Assembly (NCBI GenBank): GCA_043768625.1
Contig: JAYVKG010000234.1
Span: 1 to 17,995 of the forward strand
DNA from: UKL13-2 sp043768625
GTDB taxonomy: Bacteria; Pseudomonadota; Gammaproteobacteria; Burkholderiales; Usitatibacteraceae
Length of the DNA stretch: 17,995 bases
Reading direction: 5' to 3'
Numbering within the stretch: position 1 is the first letter of the stretch; the number at the start of each line of letters is the position of its first letter. Both the position numbers and the translations under genes were made by a program. The notes under the pieces were generated by a model. The model worked only from the letters and a program-made list of their open reading frames with translations, had not been told where the DNA came from and did not search any database. Positions 7,651-14,727 of the stretch are shown in pieces.

Positions 7651-8613
7651 ATGAATATTATTCTCGTATCGGACAGTTTGGCCAAAAGCCGCATTGTGAC
7701 GATTTCACAGTCGCAGATTATCATGGCGGTGTGTGGCTTTATCAGCGCTGGCTTTATGTTTGCGCTGGGCACCTACTGGGTCACGATGAAATACGCGGTG
7801 GATATTCAAAACCCGTTTATTCAGAGCCTTATCTCCACGCTCACGCAGCAAAATGCCCAGCAAGCTGAAAAAGACATGCGCGAGCAGTTGAATTCGCTGG
7901 CCGTGAAACTCGGTGAGTTGCAGGCTCGCCTGATGCGTCTGGATGCATTTGGCGAACGTCTGGGGAGAGCAGCGGGCATTAAAACGGAAGAATTCCGTTT
8001 TTCCGAAACCCCGGGGCAAGGTGGCCCCGCGCCATCCAAAGCACTTTCCGAGGAAATTTCCTTCAAGGATTTTGAGTCCAGGCTGGCGGATATTTCGCGC
8101 TCGCTCGATGATCGCAGCGACAAACTAGGCGTGTTTGATTCTGTATTGATGGCGGGTCGACTGGCTGCCAAGGCGATTCCTACCACCCTGCCGGTCACAA
8201 CAGGCTATCATTCATCAAATTTTGGCTATCGCATCGATCCATTTAACGGGCTGCAGGCGTTTCACACCGGGGTGGATTTTATCGCCGCTCCTGGCTCAGA
8301 CATTCTTGCCGCGGCAGGTGGGGTGGTGTCGGCCGCCGAAATTCATTCCGAATACGGCAAGATGATCGATGTCGATCACGACAATGGCCTCACGACCCGC
8401 TACGCGCATCTGTCGAAAATGAACGTCAAGGTCGGTGACATCGTGCTCAAAGGCCAGCGTATCGGCGAGCTGGGCCAGTCGGGTCGTGCCACCGGCCCGC
8501 ACTTGCATTTTGAAGTACGCGAAAACAGCGTTCCGCTGAATCCCAACCGCTTCTTGTCCTTCTCCAAGGCGCAGGAACCTGCGGTTGCAACTAAATCCGC
8601 CCGCGCCCCGTAA
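7651..8613 (+). CDS. M23-family (LytM-type) membrane-anchored peptidase
   Basis: The 320-residue protein has a cytoplasmic N-terminus, one membrane anchor at about 20-46, a coiled-coil-like stretch at about 65-107 and a C-terminal periplasmic M23 (lysostaphin-like) domain at about 185-305. The zinc and catalytic residues all appear intact: H205 and D209 in HTGVD, H253 in YAHLS, and H284/H286 in GPHLHFEV. It may therefore be an active peptidoglycan endopeptidase rather than a degenerate EnvC/NlpD-type activator. AGGAG at 7640-7644, six bases before the ATG, is the clearest ribosome binding site in this part of the window. An M23 gene directly before secA is recalled from Pseudomonas and many betaproteobacteria. 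The substrate and any division role are inferred. Confidence 0.92.
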   Translation: MNIILVSDSLAKSRIVTISQSQIIMAVCGFISAGFMFALGTYWVTMKYAVDIQNPFIQSLISTLTQQNAQQAEKDMREQLNSLAVKLGELQARLMRLDAFGERLGRAAGIKTEEFRFSETPGQGGPAPSKALSEEISFKDFESRLADISRSLDDRSDKLGVFDSVLMAGRLAAKAIPTTLPVTTGYHSSNFGYRIDPFNGLQAFHTGVDFIAAPGSDILAAAGGVVSAAEIHSEYGKMIDVDHDNGLTTRYAHLSKMNVKVGDIVLKGQRIGELGQSGRATGPHLHFEVRENSVPLNPNRFLSFSKAQEPAVATKSARAP

Positions 8614-8791
8614 TTATCGCAGCACGCTGATTGCAATCTGCCTTGAAGTTTTAGAGGCAGGATTGTGATTGGCGCTGCACGTCCCCATCTGCTCACGCGC
8701 ACCCTGTGCTGCACGATGCGTTCTGACATTCCTGCCAATTTTTGACTGAATTCCACGCCGCTTTTTCGCGACGATAAAAAGAAAGCCTCAC
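8614..8791 (+). other. secA leader region
   Basis: These 178 bp separate the M23 gene from secA and contain no ORF resembling secM. An imperfect inverted repeat (CTGCCT at 8638-8643, AGGCAG at 8655-8660, 11-nt loop) lies just after the M23 stop but has no T-tract. TTGACT at 8737-8742 resembles a -35 box, but no matching -10 lies at the right spacing. The ribosome binding site before secA is weak (AGAAAGCC). No regulatory element can be named with confidence. Confidence 0.35.
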
Positions 8792-11530
8792 ATGCTCGAC
8801 AACTTTTTGAAATCCATTTTTGGCAGCCGCAACGAGCGCCTACTCAAGCAATATCGCAAGACCGTGGTGCTTATCAATGCACTCGAACCGGCGATTGCAA
8901 AATTGACCGATGCCGAGCTTAAAGCCAAGACCGATGAATTCAAAGACCGCTTTGCCAAAGGTGAGACGCTCGCGCAGTTGTTGCCGGAAGCGTTTGCGGT
9001 GGTGCGCGAGGGCAGCATACGCGCCCTCGGTATGCGGCATTTTGATGTGCAATTGATCGGCGGGATGGTGCTGAACGATGGCAAGATTGCCGAAATGCGC
9101 ACCGGTGAGGGAAAAACGCTGGTGGCAACGCTGCCCTCGTACCTGAATGCGCTCAGCGGCAAAGGTGTACATGTGGTGACGGTGAACGATTACCTGGCGC
9201 AACGCGATTCCGAGTGGATGGGCAGGCTGCACAATTTCCTGGGCCTCACGGTTGGTTGCAATCTGTCGCAAATGCCGCACGACACCAAGCAAATCGCTTT
9301 TAAAGCCGACATCACTTACGGCACCAACAACGAATTCGGCTTTGACTACCTGCGCGATAACATGGTAACGAACAAGAACGAGCGCGTCATGCGCGGCCTC
9401 AATTTCGGCATTGTCGATGAAGTCGATTCGATCCTGATCGATGAAGCACGCACGCCGCTGATTATTTCCGGCCAAGCCGAAGATTCCGCCGCGATGTATG
9501 TGAAGATCAACGCGCTGGTTCCACACTTGGCTGCGCAGGAAGCCGAAGACGCGACGGGCGATTACCTGGTCGATCTTAAACAGCACACAGTATTGCTCTC
9601 CGAGACGGGACATGAGCACGCCGAGGCGCTGATGGTAAAGAACGGACTGCTGCCGGAAGGCGCGTCGCTCTACGATCCGGCCAACATTATGCTGATTCAC
9701 CATCTCTACGCCGCCGTGCGCGCGCATGCGCTCTACCATCGCGATCAGCAGTACGTCGTACAGGATGGAGAAGTAGTCATCGTCGACGAATTTACTGGAA
9801 GGATGATGGCAGGCCGCCGTTGGTCGGAAGGGCTGCACCAGGCAGTGGAAGCGAAAGAAGGCGTAAAAATTCAGCACGAATCGCAGACGCTGGCGTCGAT
9901 TACTTTCCAGAACTATTTCCGCCTTTACAGCAGACTTTCGGGTATGACCGGCACGGCCGACACCGAGGCGTTTGAATTTCAGAGTATTTACAATCTGGAA
10001 ACTGTGATTATCCCCACCAACAAGCCGATGACACGCAAAGATACCAACGATCTGGTGTACATCAGCGCGAAGGAAAAACACAATGCCATTGTCATCGACG
10101 TCAAGGACTGCCATGAGCGCGGCCAGCCGGTGCTGTTGGGCACCACGTCGATCGAAAATTCGGAATTGCTTTCCACGTTGCTCACCAGCGAAAAACTTCC
10201 GCACGAAGTATTGAATGCCAAACAACATGCGCGCGAAGCAACAATCGTCGCGCAGGCGGGCAAGCCAAAGCAAATCACCATCGCCACCAACATGGCCGGC
10301 CGCGGCACCGACATTGTATTGGGCGGTAATCCTGATCCAGAAATGCAGATTGTCAAGGCCGACGACGCATTGTCTGACGCGCAGAAAGAGCTGCGAATTG
10401 CCGAAATAAAAACCAACTGGGACATTTTGCACAAGACGGTCGTCGACGCAGGCGGACTGCACATAGTAGGTTCGGAACGCCATGAATCGCGGCGTATCGA
10501 CAACCAGTTGCGCGGTCGTGCCGGTCGCCAGGGCGATCCCGGCTCTTCGCGTTTTTTCCTGTCGTTCGAAGATCCTCTGCTGAAAATTTTCGCAGGTGAT
10601 CGATTGAAATCGATCATGGCGCGATTGAAAATTCCAGAGGGTGAGGCGATTGAGGCGGGCATGGTTTCACGGGCGATCGAAAACGCGCAGCGTAAAGTGG
10701 AAGCGCGTAACTTTGATATGCGCAAACAATTGCTGGAGTACGATGACGTGGCCAACGACCAGCGCAAAGTGATCTATCAACAGCGCAATGAGTTACTTGA
10801 CGCCGACGACATATCAGAAACCATTGTCGGCATGCGTGGCGGTGTACTGGCAGGGGTGGTGAATCAATTCGTGCCGCCGAATACGGTCGAAGAACAGTGG
10901 GACGTGTCCGCACTAATGACTACGCTGGCTGCTGACTTCAGCATTCAGGCGCCGATTGATGAATGGATGAAGACAGAAGCCGAACTCGATAGCGACAAAA
11001 TTGCCGCCCGCGTTGTGGAGCAGGCCAATGCCGATTACCGCGCCAAGTTCCAAGCGGTCGATCCTGCGCTACTTCACCAGTACGAGCGCTCGATCATGCT
11101 GCAATCCATCGATTCTCACTGGCGCGAACATCTGGCCTCGCTCGACTATCTGCGCCAGGGCATTCATCTGCGCGGCTATGCGCAAAAACAGCCGAAGCAG
11201 GAATACAAACGCGAGGCGTTCGAGTTGTTCAGCAACATGCTTGACGGTATCAAACGCGAAGTGACGCAGATCCTGATTCAGGTGCAAGTACGTTCGGCGG
11301 ACGAAGTCGCTGCGGCGGAGAAAGCAGCGGAAGATGCGGCGACGAAAGCTGCGCAGAATGTGCAATATCACCACGCCGATTACGACGAAGCGCTTGCCGA
11401 CAACGACAAGACCGCGGAACAACAAGCGGCGCAGCCCTACGTTCGCAATGATATTAAAGTCGGTCGTAATGAGCCGTGCTGGTGCGGGTCGGGCAAGAAG
11501 TTCAAGCATTGTCATGGACGGCTGACATGA
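8792..11530 (+). CDS. secA: Protein translocase ATPase SecA
   Basis: SecA is the motor that pushes preproteins through SecYEG, cycling between cytosol and inner membrane. At 912 residues it is close to E. coli SecA (901). Walker A is MRTGEGKT at 102-109, with K108 as in E. coli. Walker B and the DEAD-like region read VDEVDSILIDEARTPLIISG. The second nucleotide-binding domain carries TNMAGRGTDIVLGG and QLRGRAGRQGDPGSSRF. The C-terminal SEC-C zinc motif is present (C896, C898, C907, H908), implying SecB and lipid interaction. The linker before it, about 835-880, is rich in Ala, Asp and Glu, as is common. No secM-like gene precedes it. The start matches the family N-terminus (MLDNFLKSIFGSRNERLLKQ). 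Confidence 0.99.
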   Translation: MLDNFLKSIFGSRNERLLKQYRKTVVLINALEPAIAKLTDAELKAKTDEFKDRFAKGETLAQLLPEAFAVVREGSIRALGMRHFDVQLIGGMVLNDGKIAEMRTGEGKTLVATLPSYLNALSGKGVHVVTVNDYLAQRDSEWMGRLHNFLGLTVGCNLSQMPHDTKQIAFKADITYGTNNEFGFDYLRDNMVTNKNERVMRGLNFGIVDEVDSILIDEARTPLIISGQAEDSAAMYVKINALVPHLAAQEAEDATGDYLVDLKQHTVLLSETGHEHAEALMVKNGLLPEGASLYDPANIMLIHHLYAAVRAHALYHRDQQYVVQDGEVVIVDEFTGRMMAGRRWSEGLHQAVEAKEGVKIQHESQTLASITFQNYFRLYSRLSGMTGTADTEAFEFQSIYNLETVIIPTNKPMTRKDTNDLVYISAKEKHNAIVIDVKDCHERGQPVLLGTTSIENSELLSTLLTSEKLPHEVLNAKQHAREATIVAQAGKPKQITIATNMAGRGTDIVLGGNPDPEMQIVKADDALSDAQKELRIAEIKTNWDILHKTVVDAGGLHIVGSERHESRRIDNQLRGRAGRQGDPGSSRFFLSFEDPLLKIFAGDRLKSIMARLKIPEGEAIEAGMVSRAIENAQRKVEARNFDMRKQLLEYDDVANDQRKVIYQQRNELLDADDISETIVGMRGGVLAGVVNQFVPPNTVEEQWDVSALMTTLAADFSIQAPIDEWMKTEAELDSDKIAARVVEQANADYRAKFQAVDPALLHQYERSIMLQSIDSHWREHLASLDYLRQGIHLRGYAQKQPKQEYKREAFELFSNMLDGIKREVTQILIQVQVRSADEVAAAEKAAEDAATKAAQNVQYHHADYDEALADNDKTAEQQAAQPYVRNDIKVGRNEPCWCGSGKKFKHCHGRLT

Positions 11531-11563
11531 AAGCAGGCGGAAGGTAATTTTGGGCTTGGCGAC

Positions 11564-11737
11564 ATGATTAAAACGCGTATAACGCCATTTGGCGGGGGCT
11601 TTCAGGCAAAAATCGCTGGAAATCCGCGCCAGTGCTGGACCCATCTACCACAGACTGGCATAAATACGCCTGTTCGTCCTTCAGTCGTCGACCAGACATC
11701 GGACCGGTGGGTTGGCATTTCTGCGGTTGGTGAATAG
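11564..11737 (+). pseudogene. 57-codon ORF, probable N-terminal part of the next gene, cut off by TAG
   Basis: Starting at ATG 11564, 33 bp after the secA stop, 57 codons are open and end at TAG (11735-11737). The ORF is in the same frame as the 178-residue gene starting at 11756, and no other stop lies between them. Its translation has protein-like features (GGGFQAKIAGNPRQCWTHLP, then DRWVGISAVGE). It fills what would otherwise be a 225-bp gap in a dense region. I infer that 11564-12292 was one gene of about 242 codons, interrupted by a nonsense codon or a base error. Alternatively it is a separate small gene or chance. No good Shine-Dalgarno is visible. Confidence 0.45.
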
Positions 11738-11755
11738 ACTTCACCGGCTAGCCAG

Positions 11756-12292
11756 ATGCCGTCATTCACCGAAGCACTGCATGTATTTGAATCCAGACAG
11801 GCGGCGGACTTCGCAAGTGCGCTATTTCTAGAGTGTTTCAACAGTATTTTCCCAGTTCCTGTCGCCTATCTCATTCTGGAAACGCAGATTCAGCCAGAGC
11901 ATTGGCGGCAGTTTGTGGCGATCTACACTTGGCCAGACGGGACTAGCGAGTGCGTCGGATTCTGCAACTGGATTCGCTATCAGGATGTGTACCTGGAAGG
12001 CGGACTGGCGGTACGAAAAAATTTCTACCGCCGGTTGTCAAAATCTCATTTTGCGGAATGCCGGGCGCGTGGCGGCGTCGCACAAGTCTTGATGGAAACG
12101 GCGGCAAATAAGCTTACGGATTGCGTGGCTTGGTTTGGTTATTGCGGTGACGCGAAGGCGCTGCGGGTAGATTTACGGGTGGGATATGTACCTACCGCGC
12201 ATCCGTACCTGATCGTGAAATGGATGAAAGTGTTACCAGAGGCAGACAGGCAAGCCTTGATTGATAATGTCGCCAGGATTGGACCGTTTTAG
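11756..12292 (+). CDS. Unrecognised 178-residue protein, weakly GNAT-like
   Basis: I do not recognise this family with confidence. The protein is soluble, without signal peptide or membrane helix. It is rich in aromatic residues and cysteines (ECVGFCNWIRYQDVYLEGG, then CVAWFGYCGDAKALRV). The order of predicted strands, then a helix with Arg/Lys (VRKNFYRRLSKSHFAECRARGG), then a strand and a GYxPT segment is loosely like a GNAT acyltransferase, but no clear acetyl-CoA loop is seen. A DNA- or RNA-related role cannot be excluded. The ORF is continuous in frame with the short ORF at 11564-11737, so this may be only the C-terminal part of a longer protein, and the ATG at 11756 may not be the true start. 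It is the first gene after secA and converges on the NHL gene. Confidence 0.6.
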   Translation: MPSFTEALHVFESRQAADFASALFLECFNSIFPVPVAYLILETQIQPEHWRQFVAIYTWPDGTSECVGFCNWIRYQDVYLEGGLAVRKNFYRRLSKSHFAECRARGGVAQVLMETAANKLTDCVAWFGYCGDAKALRVDLRVGYVPTAHPYLIVKWMKVLPEADRQALIDNVARIGPF

Positions 12293-12337
12293 CGCTCGAC
12301 GAATTTCATGGAACTTCAATGCCATCTGTCCGACGCA

Positions 12338-12350
12338 CGCGGCCCCCGCG
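12338..12350. other. GC-rich hairpin between convergent genes
   Basis: CGCGG (12338-12342), loop CCC, CCGCG (12346-12350) form a perfect 5-bp stem in the 71-bp gap between two convergent genes. No T-tract follows on either strand, so a Rho-independent terminator is not supported. It may only weakly slow transcription or be chance. Confidence 0.2.
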
Positions 12351-12363
12351 GAATGCAACTGCC

Positions 12364-14388
12364 TCAAGGCTTTATTTTAAGCACGGCGTTTTCCGTCGAC
12401 ACATACAGTAAGCCTGCGGCGTCGATGCTGATTCCTGCAGGCGCACTCAGGCTCGACGGCAGCACTCCCGGCACCGCGCCGACTGCGCCTGCCTTGCCCG
12501 CGATCGTAGTGACCATTCCGGTCGGGGATATTTTGCGCACCGCGTTGTTGCTGGTATCGGCGACAAAGACGTTGCCTGCAGCGTCCGTGGCCAACGCCTG
12601 CACCGAACCGAAACTGGCACTTTCGCCGGTGCCATCCGCGAATTTCATCGTGCTGCCGCCAGCCAAAATGCTGGACGCGCCGGTTGGGGTTATTTTGAAA
12701 ATCACACCCGCTTGCGCAGCGTAGATGTTATCGGCCTTGTCGACGGTGATCGCTTCGACCAGCTTTCCCGCTGCCACACATGTTGGCATATTGGTGCAAG
12801 CGAGCATGCTATCGATACCGCCAGCCATGACTTTGCGAATGATTGCGCCGTCGGGCACGAATAATATTCCTGCGCTGTCCACGGCAACGCCGAGCGGCTT
12901 GCTCCTCCCGGAAACAACTGGAAAGAAGCCGCCAGATGACACGCCATCCGGCCAACCGGTTCCAGCTACGACGGTTTTTGTGCCATCGACGTCGATCCGG
13001 TAAATAAGATGCAAATTTGGGTCAGCTACAAGCAACGCACCCGATTTGTCGATGGCGAGACCGAGCAGGAAAGCTGAGCTGAAATTTATCCCGGGCGCCA
13101 GTCTGATACTGGGGTCTCGTACGGCTGAAACCACAGTCGTCACCAGGCCAGAAGACGTAATCCTGCGAATCGCATTGTTAAGCGCATCGATCACAATAAT
13201 ATTGCCGCTCGCGTCGACGGCGAGATCACCCGGTCCGGAAAATCTTGCTGTTGCGCCGGCGCCGTCTGCAGTGCCGCTTACCACCGGCGTACCGGCAATA
13301 TCGACCACGGATAAATTTGGGGAAACTTTCCTGATGAGGTTGTCTGCAGGTGCGGCGACGAAAATATTACCGTCAGCCGCGATGGCGAGGCCTGCAGTAC
13401 TGATCCCTGGAAAAATGAACCGCGTGCCGTCGGATTTATTTATGGGCAGAGAAGTAACAACACCATCCACTGTCACTCTGCGAATACGAGTGTTGTCCAG
13501 CACGTAAAGCGTCCCTTCAGTGTGAGCCGTAATACCTGCGGGGTGATCGAACTTTGCAGTACCCAGACTGCCATCGGCAAATCCGAACGGCGTGATGCCA
13601 TTCGAGGTCGCGATCGTACCTGCAAATGTCGTCACCGCACCGGATGGCGTGATTTTCTTGATCAAGCTTGCTCCGGAATCGACGGCGTAAACATTGCCCG
13701 TATGGTCTACCGTCAGTGCGCTCAAACCACTGAATCCGGCCGCCAATGTTGTAACAAGACCCGCAGGCGTGAGCTTGCGAACTTGCGTTTCTTCGGCAAC
13801 AAATACGATGCCGTTTGCATCGATAGCAACACCCTTGAGCATGCTGAATTGCGCTGCCGTACCCAATCCATCGATACTGCTGGAGTTGCCAACTGTACCC
13901 GCCAGAGTGGTCACCGATCCGGTAGGCGTGATTTTACGAATTACCGCATTGCGATGATCGGCCACATAGACGTTGCTCGCCGCATCCACAGCAACCCCAA
14001 CTGGCAAATTAAACAGCGCCGCACCACCGACGCCATCAGCGAATCCAGAGACGCCAGCTTTCCCGGCCAGGGTGATTACGCCAGCGGCAGTGATTTTGCG
14101 AATGGTGTGGTTGGCTGTATCCGCCACGTAAACGTTGCCCGAGGCGTCCGTGGCAAGCGCGGTCGGCTGATTGAAGCGTCCCGGTGCACCGTCAGTATCA
14201 CCTGCACCACCAACCGTGCCCGCCAGCAAAGTCATTTCGCCGATGGCAGGAACTACTGATACTGGTGGCGGACTGGCCACCGAGAGATCGCCACCGCCGC
14301 CGCACCCCGCAGTCAAGACCAACGCAAGCGTACAAATTTTCCCCAAAGCTCTGCGCGCGCGCAGTTGATGCGATGGATAGCTTTTCAT
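12364..14388 (-). CDS. NHL-repeat lipoprotein, about twelve repeats
   Basis: The 674-residue protein starts with a basic n-region and a hydrophobic core, ending in LTAGC, a lipobox-like site with C29. It is thus probably a lipoprotein on the outer membrane or periplasmic side. After a Gly/Pro/Ser linker (about 30-50) come roughly twelve units of about 52 residues. They follow the NHL pattern: AG-x-G-x-ADG-x-G-x-A-x-F, then AVDASGNVYVADT-x-N-x-IRKITPTGxVTT. Twelve units fit two six-bladed beta-propellers. Some units are degenerate (4, 6, 8 and 10); unit 10 carries two cysteines (CTNMPTC) that could form a disulfide. NHL propellers bind proteins, ligands or glycans, and some are lyases or hydrolases; no catalytic motif is evident. 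It is on the opposite strand to its neighbours and appears to be a single-gene unit. Function unknown. Confidence 0.85.
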   Translation of the reverse strand: MKSYPSHQLRARRALGKICTLALVLTAGCGGGGDLSVASPPPVSVVPAIGEMTLLAGTVGGAGDTDGAPGRFNQPTALATDASGNVYVADTANHTIRKITAAGVITLAGKAGVSGFADGVGGAALFNLPVGVAVDAASNVYVADHRNAVIRKITPTGSVTTLAGTVGNSSSIDGLGTAAQFSMLKGVAIDANGIVFVAEETQVRKLTPAGLVTTLAAGFSGLSALTVDHTGNVYAVDSGASLIKKITPSGAVTTFAGTIATSNGITPFGFADGSLGTAKFDHPAGITAHTEGTLYVLDNTRIRRVTVDGVVTSLPINKSDGTRFIFPGISTAGLAIAADGNIFVAAPADNLIRKVSPNLSVVDIAGTPVVSGTADGAGATARFSGPGDLAVDASGNIIVIDALNNAIRRITSSGLVTTVVSAVRDPSIRLAPGINFSSAFLLGLAIDKSGALLVADPNLHLIYRIDVDGTKTVVAGTGWPDGVSSGGFFPVVSGRSKPLGVAVDSAGILFVPDGAIIRKVMAGGIDSMLACTNMPTCVAAGKLVEAITVDKADNIYAAQAGVIFKITPTGASSILAGGSTMKFADGTGESASFGSVQALATDAAGNVFVADTSNNAVRKISPTGMVTTIAGKAGAVGAVPGVLPSSLSAPAGISIDAAGLLYVSTENAVLKIKP
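12367..14235 (-). repeat. Tandem NHL-type coding repeats, about 12 x 156 bp
   Basis: Translating the minus strand shows about twelve consecutive units averaging 52 codons across residues 52-674. The best conserved are units 1, 2, 7 and 11, each with a DGxGxxAxF or similar segment followed by GNVYVADT-like and IRKITPxG segments. DNA identity between units is only moderate, so this is old divergent duplication rather than recent copying. Boundaries were set by eye. Confidence 0.7.
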
Positions 14389-14406
14389 TTTGTACTCGTG
14401 TATTTC

Positions 14407-14435
14407 TAAGCTTGTTACGGTAGGATTTAAGCTTG
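14407..14435. promoter_or_regulatory. Paired TAAGCTTG repeats, possible operator
   Basis: TAAGCTTG occurs at 14407-14414 and 14428-14435, each containing the palindrome AAGCTT. The 21-bp period would place both on the same DNA face, about 20-45 bp upstream of the NHL gene start. This suits a dimeric regulator binding twice, but no regulator is in the window and two octamers could be chance. Confidence 0.25.
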
Positions 14436-14608
14436 CTTGTATGCAGTCATGTGCTGGAAGGTGGATGCTGCCTTTGCCAGATCAGCCGCGTAATTGGTCG
14501 CAAGTATGATCTTGCATAAAAATAATCGCAATAACGCCAATTAAGCCCAAAACATTTTCGTTTTTTCGCGCCGTCGTGGTGTCAGGTCAGCGGCAAAAAC
14601 ACGGGCGC

Positions 14609-14645
14609 ATTGGTGGATTAGCTTTCAATCCGTTAACCAATTTTT
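14609..14645 (+). terminator. Rho-independent terminator-like hairpin
   Basis: ATTGGT (14609-14614) plus GGATT (14615-14619) pair with AATCC (14627-14631) and ACCAAT (14636-14641), with a 7-nt loop and a 4-nt bulge (GTTA) on the 3' side. A run of T (14641-14645) follows directly, as in intrinsic terminators read on the plus strand. No plus-strand gene ends nearby, so it could be a leader attenuator for the methyltransferase at 14728, or a remnant. Stability was not computed. Confidence 0.35.
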
Positions 14646-14727
14646 CGTCAGCACGCGTCGACCGTCCCAGAGACAGGACGTAATAAACCATCTTTGCGGC
14701 AAATTTGTCGCCCAAACAAAAAGGCCC

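Larger units (their letters stand above)
14389..14727. other. Gene-free divergent region between the NHL gene and a methyltransferase
   Basis: These 339 bp separate the divergent NHL and methyltransferase genes and look more AT-rich than their surroundings. Two direct copies of TAAGCTTG lie at 14407-14414 and 14428-14435, 21 bp apart (two helical turns), just upstream of the NHL start. A hairpin with a T-tract lies at 14609-14645. No good -35/-10 pair was found for either gene. A 75-codon minus-strand ORF inside shows no family features. Confidence 0.5.

Noticed and set aside
8638..8660. Riboswitch or terminator in the secA leader
   Set aside because: Only a 6-bp inverted repeat with an 11-nt loop and no T-run; no known riboswitch pattern recognised.
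8840..10483. 547-codon open frame on the minus strand inside secA
   Set aside because: It lies wholly antisense to an intact, unmistakable secA. Its translation has no recognisable domain, and such frames are common opposite GC-rich genes.
11735..11737. TAG as a reassigned sense codon
   Set aside because: TAG ends the small membrane protein gene at 7085-7087, and the core genes show standard code use; a lesion or readthrough is simpler.
11602..11841. 79-codon minus-strand ORF after secA
   Set aside because: It overlaps the better-supported plus-strand reading that joins with the 178-residue gene.
12338..12350. Bidirectional terminator between the unknown gene and the NHL gene
   Set aside because: The stem is only 5 bp and no T-tract follows on either strand.
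13522..14259. 245-codon plus-strand ORF, and others at 12308-12724 and 13046-13507
   Set aside because: They are antisense to the NHL gene and mirror its repeat pattern; composition is unnatural and no motif is present.
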